Source: Pseudonocardia sp. DSM 110487 (GTDB lineage: Bacteria > Actinomycetota > Actinomycetes > Mycobacteriales > Pseudonocardiaceae). Taken from it: a stretch of 64,000 nt of DNA. The stretch lies in the NCBI RefSeq assembly GCF_019468565.1, contig NZ_CP080521.1:186001-250000 (forward strand), given 5' to 3'. Both the position numbers and the translations under genes were made by a program. Shown in pieces: positions 1 to 7,801 of this stretch (positions are counted from its first letter, which is position 1; every line of letters begins with the position of its first letter). The notes beneath the pieces are model-generated. The model was given only the letters and a program-made list of their open reading frames with translations, ran no database searches and was not told where the DNA came from.

Positions 1-171
1 CGGACCGCCGGCGGCCAGGTGCTGGAGCCCTCCTTCTCGCTGCCGCTCGCCGACCAGGCGTTCGAGCCCGGCACGGACGTGCTCCGCGACCCCGCCCACA
101 CCGCTGCCCTCACCGGTCTGGTCTCCGCCCTGCAGACCGCGGCGCAACCCGCCCTCGCCGTGGCGAACTGA
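1..171 (+). CDS. C-terminal end of an unidentified protein (possibly flavin reductase-like)
   Basis: Frame 1 is open from the window edge to a TGA at 169-171, giving 56 residues ending in ALAVAN. The start lies outside the window. The tail (DVLRDPAHTAALTGLVSAL) resembles the C-terminal helix of NAD(P)H-dependent FMN reductase or flavodoxin-fold proteins, but no catalytic motif is present, so this is a weak guess. A leader ORF and an MFS gene follow on the same strand within 90 bases, so it may be the first gene of that transcript. Confidence 0.5.
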   Translation, partial: RTAGGQVLEPSFSLPLADQAFEPGTDVLRDPAHTAALTGLVSALQTAAQPALAVAN

Positions 172-195
172 CCCCGAACTCGGCAGGAGAACCCC

Positions 196-261
196 ATGTC
201 CCGTATCGCCGCCGGCCATTACTCCGCCACCGGCAACGTGACGACGGTGCGTGCGTCATGA
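196..261 (+). CDS. 21-residue leader ORF overlapping the MFS start
   Basis: An ATG at 196 is preceded by a strong AGGAGA ribosome site at a good distance. It opens a 21-codon frame (MSRIAAGHYSATGNVTTVRA...) ending at TGA 259-261. That stop overlaps the ATG of the MFS gene as ATGA (258-261), the classic arrangement for translational coupling. The MFS gene has no good ribosome site of its own, so ribosomes ending here probably start it. The peptide could be a leader, or what is left of a larger deleted gene. No function is recognised. Confidence 0.45.
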   Translation: MSRIAAGHYSATGNVTTVRAS

Positions 262-1451
262 GTGCCGTCGTCACCGCCGCCCCGCCCGTGTCCCGCACCT
301 TCCCGCGTGTCGCGCTGTTCGCGCTCGCCGCCGGTGCCTTCGTGATGTGCACCGCCGAGTTCGTGATCGCGGGCCTGCTGCCCGACATCGCCGCGGACCT
401 CGGTGTCGGGATCTCGACGGCGGGCCTGCTGATCTCCGGCTACGCCGCGGCCATCGTCGTCGGTGGCCCGGTGTTCGTCGTGGCGGGCACCCGGATCCCG
501 CGTGGTCGGCTACTCGTGTTCGCGGCGGCCGTGTTCGTCGCCGGGAACGTGCTGTCCGCCGTCGCGGGCTCGTACGGGCCGCTCATGGCGGGCCGGGTGA
601 TCGGCGCGCTCGGGCAGGGCGCGTTCCTCGCCACCGCGTCGGTGGTCGCGGCCGACCTGGTGGCGCCGTCACTGCGAACCCGTGCCATCGCGCTCGTGTT
701 CGCCGGCGGCACGGCGGCCAACGTGGCCGGCAGCCCGCTGGGCGCGCTCGTGGGGCAGCTGCTGGGATGGCGGGCCACGTTCTGGGCGGTCGCCGTGCTG
801 GGCGTCGTGGCGTTGGCAGCGGTGGCGGCCGCCGTGCCCGCCACCCCACCGCCCGTGCCCACCACGCTGCGGAGCGGATTCGGGGCGTTCCGAAACGGCC
901 AGGTGTGGCTCACGCTCGCGATCGGAGTGGCCGGGCCGGGTGGACTCTTCGCGGCCTACACCTACATCGCGCCCCTGCTGACGTCGGCCAGCGGCTACCC
1001 GCCTCAGGCGATCGCCGCGGTTCTCGGCCTGTTCGGGATCGGGCTCCTCGTCGGCAACTCCATCGGGGGCAGGTTCGGGGGCGGCGCCCAGCTCCGGGTG
1101 CTCGGCATCGCGCTCGCGGTGCTCGCGACCGGGCTGGCCGGGCTGGCCGTCGGCGCGCACTCCACGGTCGTGGCCACCGTCCTGCTGGTGGTCGTCGGGG
1201 CGGGCGCGTTCGCCATGGTGGCGCCGTTCATGACCAGGCTGATCGACCAGGCCGCAGGCGCACCGCTGCTCGCCGCGGCCGCGGGTGGCTCGGCGACGAA
1301 CACGGGCGCCGCGCTCGGCGCATACCTCGGCGGGCTCGCGATCGACACCCCGCTCGGGGTCACCGGCCCGCCGGTGGCCGGCGCGATGATCGCCGCGTTC
1401 GGCCTGGTGGCGGTACTCGCGGCCAGTGCCACTGCCACTCGATACCCTTGA
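258..1451 (+). CDS. MFS transporter, DHA1-type drug exporter
   Basis: The 397-residue protein has about twelve hydrophobic segments and is the right length for a 12-TM major facilitator. An acidic residue in TM1 (the TAEFVIAGLLPDIA segment) and the G-rich motif-C-like TM5 (GTAANVAGSPLGALVG) are typical of the AraJ/Cmx/chloramphenicol-exporter branch of DHA1 proton antiporters. It should export small hydrophobic compounds from the cytoplasmic membrane; the substrate cannot be told. The start overlaps the stop of the 21-codon leader ORF, so translation is probably coupled. A GtrA gene follows 3 bases downstream. Confidence 0.85.
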   Translation: MSAVVTAAPPVSRTFPRVALFALAAGAFVMCTAEFVIAGLLPDIAADLGVGISTAGLLISGYAAAIVVGGPVFVVAGTRIPRGRLLVFAAAVFVAGNVLSAVAGSYGPLMAGRVIGALGQGAFLATASVVAADLVAPSLRTRAIALVFAGGTAANVAGSPLGALVGQLLGWRATFWAVAVLGVVALAAVAAAVPATPPPVPTTLRSGFGAFRNGQVWLTLAIGVAGPGGLFAAYTYIAPLLTSASGYPPQAIAAVLGLFGIGLLVGNSIGGRFGGGAQLRVLGIALAVLATGLAGLAVGAHSTVVATVLLVVVGAGAFAMVAPFMTRLIDQAAGAPLLAAAAGGSATNTGAALGAYLGGLAIDTPLGVTGPPVAGAMIAAFGLVAVLAASATATRYP

Positions 1452-1454
1452 CCG

Positions 1455-1871
1455 GTGACCGCGACCCAGCCCGCATCGGCCCAGCATCCCGGCCTCGCCG
1501 CGCAGCTGGGCCGGTTCGTGGCCGTCGGGGCGCTCTCCGCGCTCGTCGACTTCGGCGGCTACCACGCCCTGCTCGCGCTCGGCACATGGGTGCACCTGGC
1601 GAAGGCCATCAGCTTCATCCTCGGCACCACCACGGCGTACCTGCTCAACCGCCGGTTCACGTTCACCGCAACCGCGGGCGGCAGCGCCCGGTTCGCGGGC
1701 TTCGTGCTGCTCTACGGCACCACGTTCGCGATCAACATCGGGATGAACGCGCTGATGCTCGCCGTGCTGCCGCAGATGCCGTTCCGCACGAGCCTGGCGT
1801 GGGTGATCGCGCAGGGCTGTGCCACAGCCATCAACTTCGTGATGCTCCGCACGGTGGTCTTCCGCCGCTGA
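1455..1871 (+). CDS. GtrA-family small membrane protein (Rv3789-like)
   Basis: This 138-residue protein has four hydrophobic helices and family hallmarks: an N-terminal QLGRFVAVGALSALVDFG, a central YLLNRRFTF and a C-terminal NFVMLRTVVFRR. GtrA proteins take part in moving or organising polyprenyl-linked sugars at the membrane. The mycobacterial member Rv3789 works with the arabinogalactan machinery and is almost the same length. The position beside GlfT1 and Wzm/Wzt, as in mycobacteria, supports that role here. Start is GTG 1455, three bases after the MFS stop. It converges on glfT1 with a four-base gap. Confidence 0.85.
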   Translation: MTATQPASAQHPGLAAQLGRFVAVGALSALVDFGGYHALLALGTWVHLAKAISFILGTTTAYLLNRRFTFTATAGGSARFAGFVLLYGTTFAINIGMNALMLAVLPQMPFRTSLAWVIAQGCATAINFVMLRTVVFRR

Positions 1872-1875
1872 GTGC

Positions 1876-2802
1876 TCAGGGGCGGCGGAAGCGTTCCGCC
1901 CGGCCCTGGCGGACCAGCCGCACCCACTGCAGGAACTCACGTGGGCTGCGCTTCGTCACCAGGAAGTACCAGGCGAACCGGGGCACCTCCAGCACCCCGA
2001 CCCGCCGCATCCCCGGCTGGGACACCAGGAACCCGCGGTTGCGGTAGGTGTAGTAGCGCTTCACCGGGTCGTCGGGGTCGCGGGCGTGCAGCCGGCCGCC
2101 GAGCATCGGCTTGTCGTCGTCGGCGCCCGCCGGGTGCAGGTAGGCCGCCCGCAGCGAGGTGCCGAACGGCAGCCCGGAGCGCACCAGCCGCCGATGCACC
2201 TCCACCTCGTCGCCGCGCACGAACAACCGCAGGTCCGGCACGCCGACGACGTCGAGCGTGGACGCCCGGAACAGTGCCCCATTCATCAATGCCGCGATCC
2301 CGGGCAGCAGCTCGTCGTCGGCGCCGTGCTTGACGTCGGCGGCGAGCTCGGCGCGGGAGCGGTGCCACGTGAGGCCGCGCCGGACGGGGAAGGCGAGCCG
2401 GTCGGGCCGGTCCTTGTCGGCCACCGTCGGGGATACGGCCGCGAGGCGGCGGCGCTGGGCGAGCTCGACGAGCGTGGAGAGGGTGGACTCGTCGGCGGGC
2501 ATGCCGTCGTCGTCGCCCAGCCAGATCCAGTCGGCGCCCATGGCAAGTGCGTGCAGCATCCCGAGGGCGAACCCGCCCGCGCCGCCGAGGTTCGTCCAGG
2601 ACGGGATCCAGGTGGCCGGTAGGCCACAGTTCTCGACGACCGCCTGAGCGGACTGGTCGGGACCGTTGTCGACGACGATCAGGTGCGCGATCGGGTGGGT
2701 CTGCTTCGCGAGCGCGGCAAGCGACTCCGTGAGCAGCTCGGTGCGGTGGCGGGTGACCACCACCGCGACGACAGAACCAGCGGGAAGCGGGGCCCGATTC
2801 AC
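1876..2802 (-). CDS. glfT1: Galactofuranosyltransferase GlfT1-like, GT2 family
   Basis: The 308-residue protein has a GT-A fold: VVAVVVTRHR at the N-terminus, the nucleotide-binding WLGDDDG acidic motif near residue 97, a GDEVEVHRRL segment near 195 and a basic C-terminus without TM spans. GlfT1 (Rv3782) adds the first galactofuranose residues to the decaprenyl-linked linker of arabinogalactan, using UDP-Galf at the cytoplasmic face. The assignment rests on these motifs and on linkage to Wzt, Wzm, Bpa and GtrA, the same set as Rv3780-Rv3789. It overlaps wzt by four bases (2799-2802), so the two are co-translated. Confidence 0.82.
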   Translation of the reverse strand: MNRAPLPAGSVVAVVVTRHRTELLTESLAALAKQTHPIAHLIVVDNGPDQSAQAVVENCGLPATWIPSWTNLGGAGGFALGMLHALAMGADWIWLGDDDGMPADESTLSTLVELAQRRRLAAVSPTVADKDRPDRLAFPVRRGLTWHRSRAELAADVKHGADDELLPGIAALMNGALFRASTLDVVGVPDLRLFVRGDEVEVHRRLVRSGLPFGTSLRAAYLHPAGADDDKPMLGGRLHARDPDDPVKRYYTYRNRGFLVSQPGMRRVGVLEVPRFAWYFLVTKRSPREFLQWVRLVRQGRAERFRRP

Positions 2803-3563
2803 CGGGCGTCTATCTCGGCCAGCACGTCACGTCCCTTGTAGTGGTGGAGCACCTCGCGCAGCGGGCCGTGCTCGCGGATGGTGCCATGGTCCATCCATAT
2901 CGCGGTGTCGCACAGGTCGGCGAGGAACTCGTCGGAGTGGGAGGCGAACACCAGGATGCCGGACCGCTCGACCAGCTCGTTGAGCCGGTCGCGGGCCTTG
3001 GCGAGGAACTCGGCGTCTACCGCGCCGATGCCCTCGTCGAGCAGCAGGATCTCCGGGTCGATGCTCGTGACCACACCGAGCGCGAGGCGCACCCGCATGC
3101 CCGTGGAGTAGGTGCGCAAGGGCATCGACAGGTAGTCGCCGAGCTCGGTGAACTCGGCGATGTCGTCGACCCGTGCCTCCATCTGCTTGCGGGTCATGCC
3201 CAGGAACAGACCGCGGATGAGGATGTTCTCGAAGCCGGAGATCTCCGGGTCCATGCCGACGGCGAGGTCGAACACCGGCGCCACCTTGCCGACGACGCTC
3301 GCGCGCCCGCGGGTGGGCTCGTAGATGCCCGACATCAGCCGCAGCAGCGTGGACTTGCCTGCGCCGTTGTGCCCGACGAGCGCCACGCGGTCGCCGCGAC
3401 GCAGCGACACCGTGACGTCGCGGAGCGCCTCGATGATCGGGACCTTCGACTCGGTGCCGATGCGCCCGCCCGCTCGGCCGAGCACGGCCTTCTTCAGCGA
3501 GCGTGTCTTGGCGTCGAAGATCGGGAAGTCGACCGCGGCACCTTCGATGTCGATGCTGACCAT
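2799..3563 (-). CDS. wzt: ABC exporter ATP-binding protein Wzt (Rv3781-like)
   Basis: This 254-residue ABC ATPase has Walker A GHNGAGKST, an atypical signature YSTGMRVRLALGV, Walker B EILLLDEG and an H-loop in FASHSDEF. It begins with the short N-terminal segment usual for polysaccharide-export ATPases (TagH/Wzt class) and lacks an extended C-terminal carbohydrate-binding domain. With the permease next to it, it should power flipping of the lipid-linked galactan precursor. Order is wzm, wzt, glfT1 on the minus strand with seven bases between wzm and wzt, so this is one operon. Confidence 0.88.
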   Translation of the reverse strand: MVSIDIEGAAVDFPIFDAKTRSLKKAVLGRAGGRIGTESKVPIIEALRDVTVSLRRGDRVALVGHNGAGKSTLLRLMSGIYEPTRGRASVVGKVAPVFDLAVGMDPEISGFENILIRGLFLGMTRKQMEARVDDIAEFTELGDYLSMPLRTYSTGMRVRLALGVVTSIDPEILLLDEGIGAVDAEFLAKARDRLNELVERSGILVFASHSDEFLADLCDTAIWMDHGTIREHGPLREVLHHYKGRDVLAEIDAR

Positions 3564-3570
3564 GCGCCCC

Positions 3571-4446
3571 TCAGACCCAGTACGCCACGCGGGAGCGGTA
3601 GTTGCGGAGGAAGACGAGTGCGGCGACGCAGCCCGCCACGGTGATCACGGCGACCACGTACCAGTGCCGCCACACGATCGGCTGGCCCAGCATCGGCTGG
3701 CGCAGGATCTCCACGAAGTGCATCACCGGGTTGAGCTCGGCGATGCGCGCCCGCTCGGCCACCGCCGGGTTCTTCAGCAGCGTGTCGTACTGCCAGACGA
3801 TCGGCGTCATGAAGAACAGCAGCTGCGTGAGGCTCGCGATGATCGGCGGGATGTCCCGGAACCGGGTGGCCACGATGCCGGCGAGCACGGCGATCCACGC
3901 CCCGTTGAGCACCAGCACCGCGAATGCCGGGAACGCGAGCAGGAGCGACCAGCCGAGTGGGTGCGGGAAGATCACCATCAGGACCGCCCACACGACCAGG
4001 TTGTGCAGGAAGAACAGGGTCTGCCGCCACACCAGCCGGTACACGTGCAGGGACAGCGGTGCCGGCAGGAACTTGATCAGACCCTCGTTGGCGATGAACA
4101 CCTCGCTGCCCTCGAGGATGCAGCCGTTCACGAAGTTCCAGATCAGCAGCCCCGTGGCCACGTACGGCAGGAACGTGGCGAGATCCATCTGGAACAGCGC
4201 GCCGTAGAGGATGCCCATGGCGGTGGCGACGACGGCCATGCTGATGCTGACCCACAGCGGCCCGAGCACCGAGCGTCGATACCGCTGCTTGATGTCCTGC
4301 CAGCCCAGGTAGCCCCACAGGGGGCGTTGCTTCCATCCCTGCCCGAGGTCGCCGAACGCGCGCTGCCAGCTGCGCGAACCGGCGACGTCGACCACGACGG
4401 GCCGGGCGGGGGTGGCGCCCTCGGCCCGGTCGTCGCCGGTGGTCAT
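3571..4446 (-). CDS. wzm: ABC exporter permease Wzm (Rv3783-like)
   Basis: The 291-residue ABC-2 permease has about six TM helices after a charged N-terminus. The motif QRYRRSVLGPLWVSISM is characteristic of polysaccharide and teichoic-acid exporters. I start it at the ATG at 4446 (MTTGDDRAEG). The open frame runs further upstream but becomes Arg/Ser-rich shadow sequence, and a GTG at 4458 is the only near alternative. It forms the channel for the Wzt ATPase and is predicted to export arabinogalactan precursor. It is the first gene of the wzm-wzt-glfT1 operon; the 88 bases to bpa probably hold its promoter. Confidence 0.87.
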   Translation of the reverse strand: MTTGDDRAEGATPARPVVVDVAGSRSWQRAFGDLGQGWKQRPLWGYLGWQDIKQRYRRSVLGPLWVSISMAVVATAMGILYGALFQMDLATFLPYVATGLLIWNFVNGCILEGSEVFIANEGLIKFLPAPLSLHVYRLVWRQTLFFLHNLVVWAVLMVIFPHPLGWSLLLAFPAFAVLVLNGAWIAVLAGIVATRFRDIPPIIASLTQLLFFMTPIVWQYDTLLKNPAVAERARIAELNPVMHFVEILRQPMLGQPIVWRHWYVVAVITVAGCVAALVFLRNYRSRVAYWV

Positions 4447-4534
4447 CGTCTGAGCCACCAGGCGAGGGTACCGGCGGGTCGAGTAACCGTTCCGGGCGGT
4501 GCTGCCCAAGACGGTCCGCAACCGCGACCCGGCC

Positions 4535-5086
4535 TCAGAGGTACTGCCCCGTGCCCCGGCCGATCGGGCCCTCCCCAGCCTGCGGCACCGCGCCCGGCGG
4601 GAGGCCGCGGCGCATCTGCTCCAGCTGCTGGCGGGCGGCCATCTGCTGCGCGAAGAGCGCCGTCTGGATCCCGTGGAACAGGCCCTCCAGCCAGCCGACC
4701 AGCTGCGCCTGTGCGATCCGCAGCTCCGCATCCGACGGCGTGGAGTCGTCGGTGAACGGCAGGGTGAGTCGGTCCAGCTCCTCGCGCAGCTCGGGCGCGA
4801 GGCCGTCCTCCAGCTCCTTTATCGAGTTCTGGTGGATCTCGCGGAGCCGGTTGCGGGAGGCCTCGTCGAGCGGAGCGGCACGCACCTCCTCCAGCAGCTG
4901 CTTGATCATCGTGCCGATCCGCATGACCTTGGCCGGTTGCTCGACCATGGAGCCCACTCCCTGCTCGTCGGCGTCCTCGCCGGATTGGGGGACCCGTGCC
5001 ACGCCGACCGGTCGCCCGTCAGGGCCGATGACCATGACCTGGTGGTCGCCGTTTTCCCCGTTGTTCTGCTCCGTTGGCTGGCTCAC
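4535..5086 (-). CDS. bpa: Bacterial proteasome activator Bpa/PafE
   Basis: The 183-residue helical protein matches the Rv3780 (DUF2587) family in length and layout. It has a short variable N-terminus with VMVIGPDGRPVG, a four-helix core containing EIHQNSIKELEDGL, and a C-terminus ending in GQYL. That ending is the motif Bpa uses to dock into the 20S proteasome and open its gate without ATP. Ring assembly feeds unfolded proteins to the proteasome. The start is one of two adjacent GTG codons (5086 or 5089). Its position next to wzm mirrors Rv3780-Rv3783. Confidence 0.9.
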   Translation of the reverse strand: MSQPTEQNNGENGDHQVMVIGPDGRPVGVARVPQSGEDADEQGVGSMVEQPAKVMRIGTMIKQLLEEVRAAPLDEASRNRLREIHQNSIKELEDGLAPELREELDRLTLPFTDDSTPSDAELRIAQAQLVGWLEGLFHGIQTALFAQQMAARQQLEQMRRGLPPGAVPQAGEGPIGRGTGQYL

Positions 5087-5109
5087 CACACCACGGTATC
5101 GAGGTTGTG

Positions 5110-6096
5110 TCAGGTGAGGGGCAGCAGGATCTTGCCGATCACGCCGCCCGCCTCGAGTTGAGCGTGCGCCTTCGCCGCCTCGGGCAGGGGGATGCTGCCG
5201 TGCACGATCGGCCGCACCCGCCCGTCGGCGAACAGCGGCCACACCTGCTCGCGCACGCCCGCGACGATCGCGCCCTTGCCGCTCGGCCCGGTCACAGGGC
5301 GGCCGCGCAGCTGCAGGGCGGTGACGCTCCCGCGCTTGCGCAGCAGCTTGTTGAGGTCGATCTCACCCTTCGTCCCGCCCTGCAGGCCGATGATCAGCAG
5401 CCGGCCGTCGGGCGCGAGCGTCTCGATGTTCGCGGCGAGACCCTTGGCACCCATGATGTCGAGGATGACGTCGGCACCGTGCCCGTCGGTGGCCTCCTTC
5501 AGCCGGGCCGGGACGTCGTCGTGGTAGTCGATCACGATGTCTGCGCCGAGCGCGCGGCAGCGCTCCAGGCGGTCCGGGGCACCGGCGGTGGCGGCCACGC
5601 GGGCGCCCAGCGCCTTGGCCACCTGGATCGCGTGGGTGCCGATCCCGCTGCTCCCGCCCTGCACGAGGAACGTCTCCCCGGCGGACAGCCGCCCCGCCGC
5701 CACGATGTTCGACCACACCGTGCACGCCACCTCGGGCAGGCCCGCGGCCGTCACGAGGTCGACGCCCTGCGGGATCGGGAGCAGCTGCGCCGCCGGCACG
5801 GCGACCTTCTCTGCGTACCCACCGCCCGCGAGCAGCGCGCACACCTCGTCGCCGACCTGCCAGCCCTCGACCCCGTCACCGAGTGCCGCGATCCGGCCGG
5901 AGCATTCGAGACCGATGATGTCCGACGCGCCGGGCGGCGGCGGGTAGAAGCCCTGCCGCTGCAACAGGTCGGCGCGGTTGACCGCGCTCGCCACGACGTC
6001 GACGACGACCTCGCCCGGACCCGCCACCGGGTCCGCGACCTCGGTCCACTCGAGCACTTCCGGTCCACCCGGTTCCCGCACCGTGATCGCACGCAT
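5110..6096 (-). CDS. NAD(P)H:quinone oxidoreductase, zinc-free MDR family (Rv3777-like)
   Basis: The protein of 328 residues starts at ATG 6096 (MRAITVREPGGPEVLEW). It has a GroES-like N-terminal half with the quinone-reductase segment NRADLLQRQGFYPPP. The Rossmann glycine motif FLVQGGSSGIGTHAIQ sits near residue 145 and a GAKGLAANIETLAPDGRL strand follows. The zinc-binding cysteines of alcohol dehydrogenases are absent, as in quinone oxidoreductases, which reduce quinones or enones with NADPH in the cytoplasm. Its length equals Rv3777, part of the same conserved neighbourhood. The C-terminus ends 23 bases before bpa on the same strand. Confidence 0.87.
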   Translation of the reverse strand: MRAITVREPGGPEVLEWTEVADPVAGPGEVVVDVVASAVNRADLLQRQGFYPPPPGASDIIGLECSGRIAALGDGVEGWQVGDEVCALLAGGGYAEKVAVPAAQLLPIPQGVDLVTAAGLPEVACTVWSNIVAAGRLSAGETFLVQGGSSGIGTHAIQVAKALGARVAATAGAPDRLERCRALGADIVIDYHDDVPARLKEATDGHGADVILDIMGAKGLAANIETLAPDGRLLIIGLQGGTKGEIDLNKLLRKRGSVTALQLRGRPVTGPSGKGAIVAGVREQVWPLFADGRVRPIVHGSIPLPEAAKAHAQLEAGGVIGKILLPLT

Positions 6097-6150
6097 GCCG
6101 CTGACGCTATTAGGTCGAGCGTGCGCGCGCCGCTCCGGCAAGGTGGCGCC

Positions 6151-6795
6151 ATGGACTATCCGGAGCCATGGCCCCTGCGGCGCCTCGTGCTGCGCACGCC
6201 GCGGCTCGAGCTGCGACCGGACGACGACGCCGGGCTGCTCGAGCTCGTCGAAGAGGCCTACCGCGGCGTGCACCCGCCGGAGCAGATGCCGTTCCTCGTC
6301 CCGTGGACCGACTCCGAGCCTGCTCACCTGGGCAGGCGCATGCTCCAGTTCTACTGGGACGCGCGCGGACGGCTCACCCCCGACAACTGGTCGATCCACT
6401 TCCTCGTCCGGTTGGAGGGACGGGTGATCGGCGAGCAGACGGTGACAGGCCGGGACTTCCGGGTCGTGCGCGAGGTCGATACCGGCTCCTGGATCGGGAT
6501 GCGCCACCAAGGCGGTGGCATCGGCACCGAGATGCGCGCGGCCGTGCTCGCGTTCGCGTTCGACCACCTCGGTGCCGTGCGGGCTCGCTCAGGCGCCTTC
6601 ACCGACAACATCGCCTCGCGCCGGGTCTCGGAACGCCTCGGCTACCGGACGGACGGCTCCAGCTGGTTCGCGCGTCGCGGCCGGCCCGCCGAGGAGCTGC
6701 GGCTGACGGTCACCCCCGACCTCTTCGTGCGCCCGGAATGGAAGCTCCAGGTAGAAGGCGTAGAGCCCTGCCTCGCGCTACTGGGTGCGGGCTGA
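6151..6795 (+). CDS. GNAT-family N-acetyltransferase
   Basis: This 214-residue protein starts at ATG 6151, shown by LRRLVLRTPRLELRPDDD, the usual beginning of RimJ/RimL-type acetyltransferases. The acetyl-CoA loop lies in MRHQGGGIGTEMRAAVL, and the C-terminal NIASRRVSERLGYR is the common GNAT motif B. It transfers acetyl from acetyl-CoA to an amine, possibly a protein N-terminus or small molecule; the substrate is unknown. It diverges from the quinone oxidoreductase (54-base gap) and converges on the peptidase gene with six bases between. Confidence 0.85.
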   Translation: MDYPEPWPLRRLVLRTPRLELRPDDDAGLLELVEEAYRGVHPPEQMPFLVPWTDSEPAHLGRRMLQFYWDARGRLTPDNWSIHFLVRLEGRVIGEQTVTGRDFRVVREVDTGSWIGMRHQGGGIGTEMRAAVLAFAFDHLGAVRARSGAFTDNIASRRVSERLGYRTDGSSWFARRGRPAEELRLTVTPDLFVRPEWKLQVEGVEPCLALLGAG

Positions 6796-6801
6796 CTGGG
6801 G

Positions 6802-7728
6802 TCAGCCGAGGTCCACGCCGCGGGCGAAGGTGTCGCACCGCGCAGGGTCGCCCGACTCGTACCCGGTGGTGTACCAGCGCTCCCGTTGCGCCGAGCTGCC
6901 GTGGCTGAACTGGCTCTCGTCCACCTGGCCGCCACCGAGCTGGCTCTGGATGTAGTCGTCGCCGATGCGGGCGGCCGTGTCGAGCGCGGCCGCCACGTCG
7001 TCGCGCGTGACGTCACGGATCAGCGGTTGCCCGGATGCGGTCGGCACCGATTCGGCGTGGTTGGCCCACACCCCGGCGTAGCAGTCGGCCTGCAGCTCCA
7101 GCCGCACCGAGCCGGACGTCGGCCCGGTCTCGCCAGGCCGCACGCGCTCGCTCGTGCCGAGCAGCGCCTGGATGTGGTGGCCGTACTCGTGGGCGATGAC
7201 GTACGCCCGCGCGAACGGGCCGCCCTCCGCCCCGAAGCGCGTCTCGAGCTCCCGGAAGAAACCGAGGTCGATGTAGACCTCGTTGTCGGCGGGGCAGTAG
7301 AACGGCCCGACCGCCGACGACGCGCTCCCGCAGCCGGTGCGCACGCCGCCGCTGAAGAAGTTGGTGCGCGGGGCCTGGTAGGTGATCCCGGAGCGCGCGA
7401 AGGTGTCGCTCCAGTACCCGTCGAGCGAGTTGACGACCGCCACGACCTCGCAGTCCAGCTCCGTGTTGGCCTGGCCGCCTGTTCGGCAGGTGGAGGCGGC
7501 CTGGGAGGTGTCGGCCGACTGTCCCTGCTCCAGCCCGGTGAGTCCACCCAGGTCGATCCCGGAACCGCCGCCCATCTGGCTGAGCAGGAAGTACAGGATC
7601 AGTCCCACGACGCCGAGCCCGCCGCCGCCCACCGCAACGCGCCCGCCGAGGCCACCGCCTCCGCCACCGCTGCCGCGCAGGTCGTCGATCTGAGACGTGT
7701 CCAGCTGGGCGTTCTCGTCGAACCGCAT
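6802..7728 (-). CDS. Membrane-anchored neutral zinc metallopeptidase, YpfJ-like
   Basis: The 308-residue protein starts at ATG 7728. It has a short cytoplasmic head (MRFDENAQLDTSQIDDLRG), a Gly-rich stretch, one TM helix at about residues 33-50 and an exported catalytic domain. H180-E181-Y-G-H184 within VIAHEYGHHIQ is the zinc motif, and QADCYAG supplies the probable third ligand region. Family members (putative neutral zinc metallopeptidase) face the cell exterior; the substrate is unknown. It diverges from the lipoprotein gene at 7802. Confidence 0.86.
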   Translation of the reverse strand: MRFDENAQLDTSQIDDLRGSGGGGGGLGGRVAVGGGGLGVVGLILYFLLSQMGGGSGIDLGGLTGLEQGQSADTSQAASTCRTGGQANTELDCEVVAVVNSLDGYWSDTFARSGITYQAPRTNFFSGGVRTGCGSASSAVGPFYCPADNEVYIDLGFFRELETRFGAEGGPFARAYVIAHEYGHHIQALLGTSERVRPGETGPTSGSVRLELQADCYAGVWANHAESVPTASGQPLIRDVTRDDVAAALDTAARIGDDYIQSQLGGGQVDESQFSHGSSAQRERWYTTGYESGDPARCDTFARGVDLG

Positions 7729-7801
7729 GCTGCCCTCCCGCGCAGATCCCACCACATCGGTCGTCACCGCTCGTTCACGCTCGCCTGTAAGGGTGATCGC
7801 C

